DNA from: Hymenopus coronatus
Lineage: Eukaryota > Arthropoda > Insecta > Mantodea > Hymenopodidae
DNA length: 64,000 nucleotides
Assembly (NCBI GenBank): GCA_030762935.1
Contig: CM060895.1
Coordinates: forward strand, 79,306,001 to 79,370,000
Reading direction: 5' to 3'
The translations under genes and the position numbers were made by a program. Positions 22,219-33,997 of the stretch are shown here, in pieces. A model generated the notes under the pieces. It ran no database searches. It had not been told where the DNA came from and saw only the letters and a program-made list of their open reading frames with translations. How positions within the stretch are numbered: the stretch's first letter is position 1; each line of letters opens with the position of its first letter.

Positions 22219-24799
22219 ACAAACATATTATTAAATCAATTAGGGAGAGTAATAATCAATTAAGTCAAATTATTTATGAACTAATTTAATAATTTTATGT
22301 AAGTGAGGCAGTTGACTTATTTTATCAGAGACCTATTAGACCTGGTATGTTTGATTTCAAATTTGACAATAATCCACAGATATCATTCGCGATATCTATG
22401 TAACAACACTGTTTTTAATTACAGTCAATTGAAAGTTCTATCCTACACAAATATGTGGATGAAAGTGGCACGATATTGGTCATCTGATGGTCATCCTTGG
22501 TTATTTTAAGAATAAATGCAAGGTGATTTATTTTTACCTCTTCCAGAACTTTTGCATTTGAATAATACTGCCTGCAAACTTTTAGGCGGTACAGTAATAT
22601 TAGCAAAGGGAATTCTAGCAGTTTAGTCAACTTGAACATTGACATTAATATGAAGTTTAGAATGTTTCTTAAGCAAAACTATAATGGTGTCAGAGTGTCG
22701 AGTAAAGATATTTGTGCTACATATCGCGTCCATGTGATGCTGTCACAAAAGATCTGTAGGTGATAAGCCGTGGATTTATGTCCATTTGCCTTTTTAATCC
22801 TATCCTGAAAGTGCAGGCATAGGTACCAACTCCACAGAGACAATGGGGTTTCATGCACTGCTAATTACACATTGGGAAAAATATATGTCCTTGCTCCAAT
22901 AATAATAAAATGTTATGAATAGGAGTTTTCTGTAGAGTACAATAAGGAAAAACATTATAAAACAGGTAAATCTGTTTCCATAATTATGAAACCTTCTGTA
23001 ACAATGAATGTGTATGTAAGTTTGAATTTAGAATGACCAGATAGATAGTCTTAAGCTTCAATGAATAAAACAGTGTCTATAAAATAAGTATTACAGTATC
23101 CAATTAAACAACTTATTATTTTTAGTTTTATAATCTCTTCTCTTGTATTTCAAAATCTTAGAGTTTGCTGCAAATTAACTGTTGCCGGTTGTGGAATATT
23201 CTTGTCTTTGAATATAATATGGTTGTCATATTATGCGCCATGTGGTAGTCAGAATAGTTCAATTTATTAATAATGTGGCATGGTGTATTTATTTACTAAA
23301 TCTATATGGCATGATAATGCTTGTATACTTGATAATGCATATTTTGGGTGATGCTCACTATCTTCAAAAGTTTAGGATCTCCGCTCTACAGGCTATAATG
23401 TAAGTATATCTTTTTAATATTTTAATGTCCTTGCTTCCATGTCCAAAACTAAAACTTGGCACTATTGCAGGCATTTAGGTTGCATATTGTAACAAATATC
23501 TAGTATTGCAAATTCTGTTGTGTATAACAATTGCCTTTATTTCACCCTGTAGTATAATTATACTTGTCACTACAATGCTCACCCCTGTTGCTTGAGCGAA
23601 CATTGTAGTCCCTTCGACATATTTGGTACTAGATTTGGTTTTATATATTCAGATGTCAAGCATTTATGAGAGAAACAAGACTCCTACTATCTTTAGAATG
23701 ACATATGAGATTCAGCTGTGACCTGCTAACAAACATTAGAACTACCTTCCACCACTCTTCGGTAGGCCATTGTAGGACAGAGAGGCATTCAGTCTGCTGG
23801 AAAATCACTGAGGGACAGATCGTCTTTAAAAGCACAACAAAAGTTCCTGCATAGCTTTCAAGGGTAGGCAAAAGTGTCATTTCTTTTGGCTTGGGCAAAA
23901 TTCAGAGGTTAAATATATTTTGGTGAGTAAATTATTATTATCATGGAAACCTACTCTGCTAGTCTAGAAAATCAGGTATTTCTTTCATCACAGGTTTCAT
24001 ATTCAAAATGTATTTCAAGGTCTGTAACTTACAACTGCAACTTAAAAATGCAATGAATATAAAAGTTATTCTAATCAAAAGCATTAATGATAAAATCAGA
24101 TACATCTTTAATAGGTGCCTGTTAAAGGAACTTATTCTAATAAATTGTGAAACTCTGCCAGTGTCTCTTTGCAGTTTCCTGGAAACTTTCTCCCTAGACA
24201 TTTAAGGAAACTTGTTTTTCTTTTTACGATTCCCTCTGGGTTTTTGTATATTAGCTTTTGCCTAGGATAATGGCAGTACATTATTCATCTATCTCTTTAC
24301 TGCATGCTCAGAACTCACAGTCTAAACTGATTCTTTGGGCCAAGTTGTCCCCCTTTTAATACCTATTGATCATGTGACAGGAAACTTTCAGAAATAGAGG
24401 TCATTCATTATATTGGTGGCAGGGGGAAGATCACAGAGAAGAAGCTCAATGCAAGTTGCACAAAACATCAGCAAAAACATGAGCTACAATACAATATGGC
24501 CAATATCAGAGGCAGCCACCAATATATTAGACACTAGCCATGGATGCCTACAAATTTACAATAGGGGTCATTACTGTGCAAGTAAATCATGTGCAGATAT
24601 CACAAGTCACACACAGGTAAGACAGTGCCTTGCTTTGATCAAAAGCAGCCACCAACGATACATATATGTTCACTCATGCAGGCATGACAAGAGATTCAGG
24701 ATGGAAAGGAAGCCACCAGTGCCTAGCAGCAATTAGCTAAAGAATCATCAAAAGCAAGCTTCTAACACACCTATAGTGATTATGGGCTGGTAAGGTTCA
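22219..24799. other. Unassigned AT-rich region
   Basis: No R9, SINE or transposon protein was recognised. Short open frames (for example 23656-23898 minus, 24413-24736 plus) resemble nothing I know and show no exon-like signals. This is the longest repeat-poor stretch of the window. Confidence 0.5.
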
Positions 24800-25210
24800 G
24801 GCATATGCATGATGCTGACCACTATTTCCTGTACCCATCACTTTATTGCAATCTGTTACAGGATTGAAGTATAAGGTACTGTGTTTGGTGGCTGAGCAGT
24901 GGCTGTATGCTCTGTAAAGATTTCTTTTCTGGTATTATTTTGGGACCACTCTGTCAGGAGTTACTGTCAGGTGGTTTTGGGTAAGTACCCTTTCAGGGGA
25001 CCTCCATAGACACAGGGCTTGTGGGTAGGGGCTGGGCGAATCAGATGGCAATCAATCTGGAAAAGTTAGGGACCTTAATCATGATTGCACTTATCATCCA
25101 GATATGGTCACACTTTGGGTCTCTCCTTTCCTCCCTCCCTGGGGCTGTGTAAGTTGCAAATTACCCCAATGACGGGTGGACACTTCTGCAATAATCCTTA
25201 TAATACTGTC
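24800..25210 (+). repeat. S-D repeat, diverged copy
   Basis: Shares, in order, CACTTTATT, TGCTCTGTAAA, CTGTCAGGA, GGGCTTG, a CCTCCCT segment and CAAGTTGC-like text with 52970-53320. The tRNA-like head of that copy is not clear here. Confidence 0.55.
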
Positions 25211-25312
25211 CTACAGTAGGTAGTGAAACCAAAAAGCTCTCAATAATTTGGTGTATTACATTTTACTTACACTAGAGCAAGGAGAAATTGAATAATTAAG
25301 TAAACAAATAAG

Positions 25313-26209
25313 AAAAATCTGATATGCTCCATTCACATGACTTTCTCTATATCTCTGTAACAAATTATTGTTAATAAACTTATTCTTTTATTTATTTCAT
25401 GCTAATTGAGAAAAATTAGCAGAAATAGTCTTATTTCTTGCTTTATTGCAAGTAGAAGTGAAATAAGGGAGTACCATAGGTTAAAGTGAAAGCCAAAAGC
25501 TGGTTGCTATGTGACTGAAGTTTATTTGTGTATATGGACACGAGTTGGCAAATTCCTATATGAGAAAAGTACAAGTTTTTCAAATCTGAAACCAAAAACA
25601 AGGAATATCCCAAAAATGATCAACTCCACGAAAAAAATGTATATAACAAACTGTGTGTTTTAACGTGCTCTATATTTTTTATGTGTTAAGCTCTTGTCCA
25701 TCTATTACGGCTTAGTAGTTGCAGAATTCATCCAGAATGAAGTAGTCTTCAGAGGCTATTACCAAAAAATTGAAGATATACACTTTATTTGTCAGGTAAA
25801 TATCTTTAATATACGATGTTTTAGTCAAAATTGTTAGAGCCATTTTTTAGAAAATCAACATTTTCAAAAAAAGTTCCATGTAAAGGGTAGTTTGGAGTGG
25901 GGGGGATTTTTTTGAAAAGCTTTGTGTCGCATCCTTGGGAGATACCAAACCTAAATACCAAGTTTGGTTTTTAATGGACTTTTCATTTCTGAGCTATGCT
26001 GCTCGTGCACCCACACCCACACCCTACCCTACCCCACCCCCACCCCCACCCCCACCCACAAACATGGAACTTTTTCTAAAAATGCTTTGTTTGGATTCAG
26101 GAAGTCTCAAAACATGTATTTCTGGTGAAACCTCGGTATCAAATTTTTGGGTGCATTACAATACCTTCTTTACACACTATGTACATGATACATATAGAGA
26201 AAATAAAAA
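25313..26209 (-). repeat. R9 copy, full length, inverted (reference copy)
   Basis: About 897 bases from AAAAATCTGATATGCTCCAT to CATATAGAGAAAATAAAAA. The microsatellite position holds CCCCCA units (26020-26056) instead of CA. The core is near 25740. Confidence 0.9.
26020..26056. repeat. (CCCCCA)n tract in R9
   Basis: A run of C-rich hexamers at the R9 microsatellite position. Confidence 0.9.
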
Positions 26210-26401
26210 TGTAACTGGAAAGCAACATATACCCTAATGGCAGTTGACAGTTGACTAGTTGTTTGTGTGTATCCATTTTGTGAGTTGAGTACCTACTGTG
26301 TTTAGTTTTCTGAGAGTGTGTGCATGTTTCATTCCACTACATGGAGAACATGGAGTCATCAAGTAATGAATTGCTGGTGATCGCAACCTCTACCAGATGG
26401 A

Positions 26402-26748
26402 GAAATTGCATATTGCCAAGCATGTTGTAAATAGGTAAGAAAATTCAGAATAATGTTTGGGTTTGCTACATCTTCACTTCAATTACGTTATATATAGCAA
26501 TCTAGATCAGTAATGCTCTATATTATTTTTAGGTTAAATGTGACAAGAAATATCATATCAACCAACAACCAAAGGGTAACAAAATGCATTTAATGAAAAG
26601 TGAACAGACCAATACTGCTGAGCTACAACCTTTCTTGTCCAAATTATCCAACAATGATAAACAGAAATTCTATGAGCATTTGTGTAGAACTATGCTGAAA
26701 GCAAAGATACCTTGGCAAAATAATGAGTACCTCAGAAATTTTCTATAA
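26402..26748 (+). pseudogene. BED zinc finger / hAT-like (CGGBP1-like) remnant, possibly two exons
   Basis: EIAYCQACCK (26402-26431) is followed by TAG and a consensus donor (GTAAGA). After an acceptor at 26531-26532 the frame continues VKCDKKYHINQQPKGNKM, then FYEHLCRTMLKAKIPW and LRNFL, 71 open codons to TAA at 26746. C-x2-C with the downstream His matches a BED finger, and LC-A-IPW--LRNFL matches the segment after it in CGGBP1-like and hAT-derived proteins. The final His of the finger is lost (GNKM for GNKH) and a stop sits at the junction, so I call it a decayed transposon or retired gene. Confidence 0.6.
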
Positions 26749-27404
26749 AACACAAATAAAAGGAATCTTTGCATATCCACATTAAGAAAAAAATTATCTG
26801 AGTGCAATGTACATTGTTAAAAATTTTCATTTAATATATTTCAAATTTAAATGTGTTAAAACAACTGGCATTTAATGTTGCTTGTATTTAATTTTAATGC
26901 TGTTCTTATTTATGTTGCAGACCATTGATGAAATAAAAATTGGGGAATTTACCCTTTTGACTTTTTTTTAAGAAATCATGGAAAGTGTGGGAGATTAATT
27001 TTTAATGTGGTTGTAGGAGAAACACCTTTTTTTATGTTGTAGAATACATTTAATACCCATTATCCAAAGAATTTGAGGTTATCAACCATTTTGGATATAT
27101 TGTTAAGGGCTGCCTTTTATTATGATGAATATGTCCACAAACTTAAAGAGGTAAATGGATTTGATTTAGTCAATTTGAGAAAATAGTGTTCAGGAAGGTT
27201 GACATTTCTATTTTAATATAACTTACAGTTACTCATTTTGTATAACATTGTAGTTTATTTATTCTTTTAATGGGGATCAGGCAATTAGCAAAGTGAACAC
27301 TCATGCTATTCTAATACACCCAAAGCTAAAATTGGACCTTACTGTTATCAAAGCAAATTTAGAAACTGAACATAAGAGGTATTCCACTCCTCAGTGCTAT
27401 GTAA
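26749..27404. other. Unassigned; may hold more of the hAT-like remnant
   Basis: On the + strand near 27300 NTHAILIHPKLKLDL and TVIKANLETEHKRY are open, but I cannot tie them to a family. Confidence 0.35.
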
Positions 27405-27788
27405 ATTTATTATTTATTTATTTATTTATTTTAATTCCTTAAGAACAATGTATGCTGTTATGGGCACATCAGCATGGAAATATTTACAGTAATATATATA
27501 TGTACAATGTACATAATACTCAATTGTTTTGTCTAATTATGAAGGAACAAGTTATTTAAAAATAGATATAAATACAGACATATTAGTACAATTAATATTT
27601 ACAATGTGTTACAGTTTTTTATAAATTCATCTAATGTGTAAAAACAATGCTGTAGTAGAAACTTATTAAGTTTAATTTTAAAGTGTTTGGTATTGCAGTT
27701 TCTGAATGCAAGTGGTAATTTATTATAAATAATTAGTCAGTATATAAAAAGCTTTCCTCAATAAGTTTAGATTTATGTACCTGCCTGG
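27405..27788 (-). pseudogene. LINE 3' end (same family as 37757-40357)
   Basis: The complement reads IYNKLPLAFRNCNTKHFKIK, then LNKFLLQHCFYTLDEFIK and a stop: the C-terminal tail typical of this LINE group (compare KSFLLQHSFYSVNEF near 37940). The 3' end is an (AAAT)n tail at 27408-27434. 5'-truncated. Confidence 0.75.
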
Positions 27789-28140
27789 CTAGATAATTTC
27801 TACATACTTACTGCATTCAAAAAGTTCCCAGAATGTGTAAATAACACAAACACTAGTTGCCATAAAGCACTTTACACAATTTCCTTCAAAACAGTTCCCT
27901 TTTACAGTATTATACTTCTGCCACCACGTGTAAGGAGACTGTGAGCTCTCCTGGCAGCCATTTTCAGATACCTGTTGTAATGCCCTTGTCACATGTACAG
28001 TAATTTCTTTGGCATTCAAAAATCTTAACTGAAACGTTACACCATTCATAAATCTGAGTTTTCTTCATCCAGCCTACATCATAAGCTTCTTAAATCATCA
28101 TCAGTGTCTCCGAGGGAGTTTTTTTAACAAAAAAAGAAAA
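27789..28140 (-). pseudogene. Mariner-like transposase, internally deleted
   Basis: The complement has KKTQIYEWCN near 28040, like the mariner helix-turn-helix region (SKTQVYEW). Shortly after come RALQQVSENGCQ and WWQKYNTVKGNCFEGNCVK, like the C-terminal W-KC---GDYFEGD tail. The whole DDE catalytic region between them is absent, so it is a deletion derivative. Confidence 0.5.
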
Positions 28141-28500
28141 CCACGTTTAAATGTTGATGCACTGCCAATATTATGAAATTCAATAAACGAACATGCATAT
28201 AAAACAATGACAAGATGCCAAGCAAAGATAACATTTCTTATTAGCATGAAAATTGAAATGAAGTGTCATCATGAAGTATTTTGGGAACACTTGTTCCCAT
28301 TTTCAAGCCTTGAAGGGTCCCACTAAATAAAAACAAGTGATGTTTGTGTTACAAAATCCGACTCAAATTCTTTTATTTTTTATTTAATCACATCACTGTC
28401 ACAAGCTTCTATGCATATTTGCAAGTTTTGAAGGTTAGTTTTTACATAGTTTAGTAGCTCAATCACATATGCTCAAGGTAATGATAGGATCCTTAGCTTT
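28141..28500. other. Unassigned
   Basis: No feature recognised. Confidence 0.4.
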
Positions 28501-28851
28501 TTGAAGTATTGCCTGCAACTGGTTCTAGAATATACGTTTATAAGTGAACAAATTGTTCGTTTTTCTATGGTCAATAATGATTTGCTGAGTTTGAATCACC
28601 CCAGAGGAGTACACCACAAAGTAGAAGCGAGTGAAAATTATTGTAATAACATGTGCACAAAACCTATTTGTTTACTACAAGTAAGCGGTAACTTCAAGTG
28701 GAAGCTTGCAAGTTTTGGAGAGACAAGGAAAAATAAGTACCTGAAAATCCTGGAAAAGAATCCTGATTGGGAGCAAGTGGAAGTATTAATTGGAAATGAC
28801 ATTTATATTTTTGCATTGCCACTTGGTTCCCAGCTGAGATTGGAACCCTGA
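28501..28851 (+). CDS. Unrecognised open frame, 116 codons
   Basis: Open from an ATG at 28504 region to a TGA near 28851. The last third is protein-like (KWKLASFGETRKNKYLKIL, then EKNPDWEQVEVLIGNDIYIF) with mixed charge and hydrophobic spacing. No promoter, splice or poly(A) context supports a gene, and I know no family with this sequence. It may be a transposon fragment. Confidence 0.2.
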   Translation: MKYCLQLVLEYTFISEQIVRFSMVNNDLLSLNHPRGVHHKVEASENYCNNMCTKPICLLQVSGNFKWKLASFGETRKNKYLKILEKNPDWEQVEVLIGNDIYIFALPLGSQLRLEP

Positions 28852-28859
28852 GGTATTAT

Positions 28860-29954
28860 CTGATCACGAGGAGGTAGTAATGCTGTGAGTAAAGCATGGT
28901 GATCTATAGAAGAAAGGAAAAATCACTAGCCCCCATAACATACCCACATACTCCTAGACCTATATTACACTGTCACATTAATGAAACATTTTATAGTGTA
29001 ATAGAGCATCTTTGACCACATCTAGCTGTGACATACTTTTGTAATAAAAGATATATCCATCATACCTTTGATCACATCTGTGATTAAAAAATAAAATGGC
29101 AGACATTACACTTATTCAGTGGCTACAACCAAACCACAATCAATGCAATGTTTCACAGTTCAAAACATAATCATTATAAAAACAGAAATAAAAGAATGGA
29201 AATATATAAAAGCACAGCGGAAGCCATTATGAAGTACATGAAAGATATATGGATAAGAGGAAAACTTAAATGTATTGGGAAGCCAATATTTAGAAGAACA
29301 AAATGAAAGTCATTACGACAGCCATTAATTACCATTTTTGCTGCTGGCTTTGTTATTCATATTCATAAATGTAGTATTAATTAATGATCTTTAAGAAATA
29401 AGTCATTGAGGTTGTTTAAGGTTATGTCAATTGAAAATGTAGAAGCTAATAGAAACTTAAAGTAAATTTATTTAGAAATATTCAATTTAATGACAAAACT
29501 AACATTCTAAAGAACAAAATAGGAAGCATTATTAAAACTGATGGTGTTAACTGTTGGATATGCTTTTTAAATTTGTAACAAAAATTGTCATAAAAGTTTT
29601 AACAAAGCGCAATATAGGTGATACAGCTTTAATGTGATCAAAATATGTCATCAAAGCTTTTATCACAGAATGTGATAGTGTAATATAGGCCTTACTGGTA
29701 AAAGGTTCAGCTAACAATGTATTGCATTGTAAACAAATGCATTTTAAGAAAACTAAAATTCTCCCAGACTCTCACATCAAGCAGAATCTTTTGCTTGTTT
29801 TAAATATGTCAGAACATCCTGACAACATTTGTAATGCAGTACCCAATGGTTATTCTGTGCTAGAGCCTATTCATATTGACAATATTACCCAGCTAGTATC
29901 CAGTATATGTATCAAGAAGTGGTTGTTCTATCAAAGCACCATAAAGACTCAGTT
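28860..29954. other. Unassigned AT-rich DNA
   Basis: Nothing recognised; a weak open frame at 29722-30036 has no support. Confidence 0.45.
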
Positions 29955-30110
29955 TGTTATTTTTTTTTTATTTATTCTTTTATTTTATTTACATAGAATG
30001 TCCCAAGAGCATATTGCTCTAGAGACTGCCATTTAGTGAGGTGGTAAGCAAAATACAAAGAATAAGATAAACGCACATAAAAAAAGAGTACTTTTATAAG
30101 TATAAAATTT

Positions 30111-30161
<51 letters not shown>

Positions 30162-30690
30162 CTATTTTTAATCTATTTTGTTTGAATGTGAGATTAAATT
30201 TAATGCAATATTTCAAAAAACACCATAGGGATTTTTTGCTGTCAAATTTTAAGGAATAACAGTATTGCTCAAGTAGGTATTTGAAGAGTTTGTTTTTAAA
30301 TTGGGATAAGTTGAGTGATTCTTTGATGTTAAGTGGGAGACTGTTGCATATTTTGGTGGCACTATGTAATATACTTTTTATTCCATATTTGGTAGAGTTA
30401 ACTGATTCTATACATATGTGATTGGCTGATCTTGTTTTGTAGGAGTGAATATCACTTTTGTGTTCGATTACAGAGTTCATACACAGGAGGTTATTTTCAG
30501 TTATTAAATAATAGTTTGTTCTGTTTGACGGGTAAATGTTTAGACTTAGGTTGACAACTTGAGTTGCCACCAAGCCTAGTTGTGTGCAATGGTCTACAGA
30601 ATGGCAGTTCAGAAGTGTAATAGTCTAAAGCATTATTAAACCGTATAATGTTAAAATCTATTTTTATTTCAACCCCACAAACCATGAATG
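29955..30690 (-). pseudogene. LINE C-terminus and 3' UTR, second lineage
   Basis: The complement reads HSYKTRSANHICIESVNSTK, then YGIKSILHSATKICNSLPLN and IKESLNLSQFKNKLFKYLLE, the classic LINE ORF2 end (Y-TR, YG--S----G-K-WN-LP, FK-KLK-YLL). A (TA)n tract at about 30112-30156 follows the stop region, and a T-rich stretch at 29957-29990 marks the 3' tail. 5'-truncated. Confidence 0.8.
30112..30156. repeat. (TA)n microsatellite
   Basis: About 22 TA units within the LINE 3' region. Confidence 0.95.
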
Positions 30691-30699
30691 CAACAATAG

Positions 30700-31229
30700 G
30701 TTTCTTTCATGTGCACAATCAGGCTTATGCCTGATACCGAAACAATATTTAAAGGTTCAACTAAGGAAATTAATTATTGGTTTGTTTTGACTGTATAATT
30801 TAAGCTTCCAATAAATTTCATAGCTTGACTTTGATGAAGGCAACATAGGAAACTTACATTCTGCACATTAATATCTGCAAGACCTTAACTCTCAATGCAG
30901 ATCCATACTTAACATCAACAATAAAATCTTAAGACAAAAAGGTTATTTCTCTATCTGAACTTAATGTATCTAAAATATGGATGATGATACCTTAAGAGCT
31001 AAAGTGTGATTCTCTGTTCAGAAGTAGTTAGAATCATCTCCTGGATTAGTAACAAAAAAGGATAACTTTAGAAATTAACACTGAGTCAAACTTAACACTT
31101 AAAATTTCACTTGTGTTTATTTACATAGTAGTACATGTGTTTCACAGAACTTTTCTGCATTTTCAACTGCCTTCTACTGCCAACTCATTTGTATCGATGC
31201 CTCCGGAATCTTGAGGACATTGGAAGAAC
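30700..31229. other. Unassigned AT-rich DNA
   Basis: No feature recognised. Confidence 0.45.
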
Positions 31230-31540
31230 TTATGGAGTGTGTTGAATTCAGTGGGAATTTCAACATTCATCATGTTGAATCATACTTTTTCATAAAAATC
31301 TTTTCCCAAGGATCGAATTCAGTTTGTCTTGTCACATGTTTTAGAAGATAGACATTCTCTTTGCTATTTGTGGTTAAACTTCCAAAATGGTTTGCTACTG
31401 CTGATTTCTCTGTGTGCTTATATTTTGCATGGCTGAGATGTTCTTTAAGGCGGGTCATAATGTTCCTTCTGGTTTGTCCTATGTATTATTTTTTCACAAT
31501 CTTTACATTCAATGGATGATAAAGATTTTTAAGAAACTCT
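31230..31540 (-). pseudogene. Penelope-like element GIY-YIG endonuclease fragment
   Basis: The complement reads ECKDCEK, then after a one-base shift YIGQTRRNIMTRLKEHLSHA and KYKHTEKSAVANHFGS, continuing to WEKIFMKKYDST and a stop. C-x2-C, YIG-T-R----R--EH and the SA-A-H block are the diagnostic order of the GIY-YIG nuclease at the C-terminus of Penelope-like retroelements. No reverse transcriptase part was found on the upstream side (31540-31850), so it is truncated. Confidence 0.75.
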
Positions 31541-31857
31541 GCTATCTTCTCCCAAATAATCCTTTACATAAATGTAACTGCATTTATTTCTGTTGAGATA
31601 TAACATATGTTACTTCTAATCAGACATTATGTGTTTATTTTTTGTTTTTGTGAGCATATTGCTCTTATTATTCTATGAATTTCCTGTACTTCCACCTTCA
31701 TTGTTTACTGCTACAATCTGTTTTCTGTGACAATATAGGCTAAATTGTTTTAAAAACAAGATAATGTTTGTATTCAGGTATTTAACTCTGTTCAACAATT
31801 TCTTTACAAACAGCTCCAGCATTTTGATTCAAATATAATTATTTTTTGTGACATTTG

Positions 31858-31965
31858 CATATCCCAAGCACCCATATGTGGGATTTGTGGTGGACAAAAT
31901 GGCATCTGGATGGGTTTTCTCTAGGTCCTCTGCTTTCCCCCCATCACTCATTCCACCAATCATCT
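31858..31965 (+). mobile_element. SINE S-A fragment fused to other sequence
   Basis: ATATGTGGGATTTGTGGTGG, then GGGTTTTCTCTAGGTCCTC match the S-A middle. From about 31965 to 32150 the sequence departs from S-A, so it is a mosaic or a diverged S-A relative. Confidence 0.55.
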
Positions 31966-32200
31966 CCTTTCCCATCATCCATTTTGTTTGCATTTCATAT
32001 CATCCACTTCATCTCATGCCTTGCTACAGATCAACCACTCTTTCTAGGTTCTCCATTCTGTTGTTTTGTGCTGTTGGTTCCCCGACAGGCTTCTGACCCC
32101 TAGGCATCTGCTAAATTCTAGGTGGGGTCAGTTCTACCATATGAGGAGGGTAAGCAGACCAGTACAATATTAGCATATTTTAAAAACATATTCCTGTGAT

Positions 32201-32375
32201 GATGTGTCTTCTTAGCTTCCGGAGGAGACCGCGTTATCTTGCATTGGAGTGCCGACATTTCGCTCATCTTGCCATGAGCTTCTTCTGGGCTCTTGTGCTC
32301 ACGGCAAGATGAGCGAAACGTCGGCACTCCAATGCAAGATAACGCGGCCTTCTCCGGAAGCTAAGAAGACACATC
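32201..32375. mobile_element. Fold-back element, 73-bp arms
   Basis: 32201-32273 is the inverted complement of 32303-32375 with only a few differences. The 29-base spacer partly pairs too (GCCATGAGC against GCTCACGGC). The arms are GC-rich (CCGCGTTATCTTGCATTGG) in AT-rich surroundings. Likely a palindromic MITE. Confidence 0.8.
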
Positions 32376-32636
32376 AAGACTCAGGTCGTGGAAGCCTACG
32401 CATCCATATTCCTGTGATGCTTTCAGTTTCATCCAATATTATCTAACTAGCAATTATTAACAGATAAATGGAAACCTACTACAGCAACAGTTTCTGGACA
32501 AATCTATTTAAGATAATTAAAAAGTGGATGTAAATGCCACTTTTTCTAAGATAGGTCAACATTCAAGTATCTGAAAGTATATTGGGACATGCATATCAAG
32601 TACCTATTTTACACTGATTGCAAGAAAATACACCTT

Positions 32637-33486
32637 TTACTTTCTCTAGCCCTTATGTACAATGTGAATAGAGTGGATAGAGAAGGTATTGTATTCCACC
32701 CAAAAATTTGATTCAAGATTTCATTGAAAATGTGTGTTTTGAGGTTCTCTGAGTCTGAAAAAAAGCATTTTTAGCAAACGACTTGATATTTAGGTTTAGT
32801 GACTTCTAAGGATGAGACACAAAGATTTTCAAAAAAATTCCCCCACCATAAAGTATCCTTTACATAGAAAAATTTTCGAAAATTTTGATTTTCTCAAAAA
32901 TGGCTGTAATGATTTTATTAAAATACTCTATATTAGTGATATTTACATTTCAAATAAAATGTATTTACATTCCAAATAAAATGTATTATCTTGAATTTTC
33001 TGGGAATAACCTGTGAAGATCTCTTTATTCTAGATTAATTTTGCCAAATGTTTGCTTAACTTCTAACCAGTAAGAGATAGACAAAAAATTATAACGCAAA
33101 AATATGTAGATCTTGTCAAAACACACAGTTTATGTTCTTTATGTTTTTTTGTTGTGGAGGTAACAGTTTCCAAGATATTCCTTGTTATTGGTTTCAATTG
33201 TAAATGTTCTTAGAACAGGGGGTGTCCATTTTTGTTTTGTTCTACTCCTGGCCAAGCAGAGAAGCAATTTACATTGACAATTGCATAACAATAGCTTAAA
33301 ACATTTTGATTATCACTTTAGCATAGCACATTCCTTTAGTGCCCTTCTACTTATAAGGAACTAACCAATAAGAAAATTCTGCTAATGTTTATCTGAATTA
33401 GCCTTGTGTAGAAAGAAGAATAATCTTTCGTAAGAAGTTTGTAGAATAACTAGAGAAAGTCAAGTGAGTAACACATCAGATTTTTT
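32637..33486 (+). repeat. R9 copy, full length, microsatellite deleted
   Basis: Starts TTTTACTTTCTCTAGCCCTT and ends AGTAACACATCAGATTTTTT. The tract between GCATTTTTAGCAAA and the TTGATATTTAGG hairpin is missing, showing that the microsatellite is dispensable. Confidence 0.9.
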
Positions 33487-33986
33487 AAAGATTTAAATCA
33501 CGTCTTCATAATTTAATTGTAAAATAAAAATCTTAGAAGCTTCATCAAAACAGACCACAGAAAGCAAGGATATAATAGTAAGAATTGATTAATTCAATAT
33601 TCAATAATTTAAATTTATGGGTAATTCAAATGAAAGTACATTTGAATTTCTTAAAATAACATTAAAGTTCATGTTTAATTACAATTTTAATGCAACATTC
33701 AGATAATTTTAAACCACAATTCATTTTATTCTTAATGCATTATTGTCTGCAATGACAACAAAACAAATATTGGTATGTGCCTTTCCTAGGTCCAGGAAGT
33801 ACTGACAATAAGAGACTCAAATTCCTGCAGTAGTTGATATAGGATGGACAAAAATAGGAAGATATTAACAAAATATTATATTTTAATGATAATACCCATG
33901 CTGATAGTACTTCATCAAAAAGGGTGAAACATTTTTCCATTTGCAACAAATATAATACATACAACAGTGCCCATGTTCAGAAAAGT
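33487..33986. other. Unassigned AT-rich DNA
   Basis: No feature recognised. Confidence 0.45.
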
Positions 33987-33997
33987 TTTATGTAGAT

